A DNA stretch of 30,575 bases from Pseudothermotoga sp. (GTDB lineage: Bacteria; Thermotogota; Thermotogae; Thermotogales; DSM-5069), in assembly GCA_003510135.1 (NCBI GenBank), contig DOKY01000025.1:1-30575 (forward strand), given 5' to 3'. Shown here one piece after another: positions 30,439 through 30,575 of this stretch; within the stretch, counting starts at the first letter, position 1; each line of letters starts with the position of its first letter. The position numbers were made by a program, and so were the translations under genes. The notes beneath the pieces are model-generated. The model did no database searches and was not told where the DNA came from. It saw nothing but the letters and a program-made list of their open reading frames with translations.

Positions 30439-30575
30439 TCATATTTTGAACTTTCTCACCTGTTCCACCAAGCTCTCCGCTATGGAAGATAGTTCTTCCG
30501 ACAAACCACTCACGTTCTGTGATGCGCTTGCCTGTTGTTTCACCGCATGCGTCATCTCTTCTATCTGCTGCGCTA
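30439..30575 (-). CDS. Methyl-accepting chemotaxis protein, C-terminal fragment
   Basis: The last 45 codons of a gene entering from the right edge. The residues end in a pattern typical of the C-terminal helix of chemotaxis receptors: IEEMTHAVKQQASASQNVS, then SEELSSIAESLVEQVRKFKI and stop. The QQASASQ and heptad-spaced small residues match the second methylation helix (MH2) of the cytoplasmic four-helix bundle. No CheR-binding pentapeptide tail is present. Sensor domain and ligand are outside the window. A strong terminator follows. Confidence 0.85.
   Translation of the reverse strand, partial: AQQIEEMTHAVKQQASASQNVSGLSEELSSIAESLVEQVRKFKI

Noticed and set aside
1..30575. CRISPR array, toxin-antitoxin or phage-defence island
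   Set aside because: No regularly spaced repeats, nuclease or toxin genes; every large gene matches core or transport functions.

Overview
The window looks like chromosomal DNA of a hyperthermophilic bacterium of the Thermotogae (Thermotoga / Pseudothermotoga type). I base this on the close resemblance of many products to proteins I know from Thermotoga maritima: a GH130 phosphorylase like TM1225, a GH36 alpha-galactosidase like TM1192, a GH4 enzyme like TM0752, a Cof-type HAD phosphatase like TM0651, and a HolA of the short Thermotoga type. Dense gene packing, frequent GTG/TTG starts, strong GGAGG-type ribosome binding sites and a G+C content near one half by eye also fit. I see no CRISPR array, insertion sequence, prophage or compositionally foreign island.

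Layout, left to right. (1) 1-3479, plus strand: the end of an oligosaccharide operon (GH130 phosphorylase, GH36 alpha-galactosidase, NAD-dependent GH4 glycosidase), followed by a flavin-reductase-like protein and a RemA/DUF370-like regulator. (2) 4213-6416, minus: clpX and tsaD. (3) 6515-17269, minus: a tightly coupled nine-gene run (metallo-hydrolase, lipoprotein, GDPD, murB, TPR membrane protein, glmM, a giant CoA-dehydratase-activase-like iron-sulfur protein, holA, B12/radical-SAM protein). (4) 17299-19680, plus: a three-gene operon (secreted phospholipase-D-like protein, HAD phosphatase, secreted GH3-like remnant), facing ispF-dnaB. (5) 21542-24907: tRNA-Ala(CGC), an adenosine-specific kinase unit, a 53-residue small protein with a consensus promoter, an MFS transporter with a PIG-L-type deacetylase, then tmRNA. 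(6) 24910-30262, minus: a five-gene MacAB-TolC-type export operon with two tandem TolC-like genes. (7) The right edge holds the 3' end of a chemotaxis receptor gene.

How the genes fit together: the left operon would debranch and phosphorolyse mannan or galactomannan oligosaccharides. The long minus-strand operon joins envelope precursor synthesis (MurB, GlmM) with replication (HolA) and two iron-sulfur redox proteins of unknown substrate. ClpX and tmRNA belong to the same protein quality-control route but lie in separate units. The right-hand operon builds an export machine across inner membrane, periplasm and toga outer membrane.

Most of the window is ordinary core genome. The points most worth a second look are the 1387-residue duplicated activase-like protein with no visible partner, the GH3-like secreted protein whose signal peptide is encoded inside the end of the HAD gene, the isolated small-protein gene with operator-like repeats, two apparently leaderless genes, and the tandem TolC pair.
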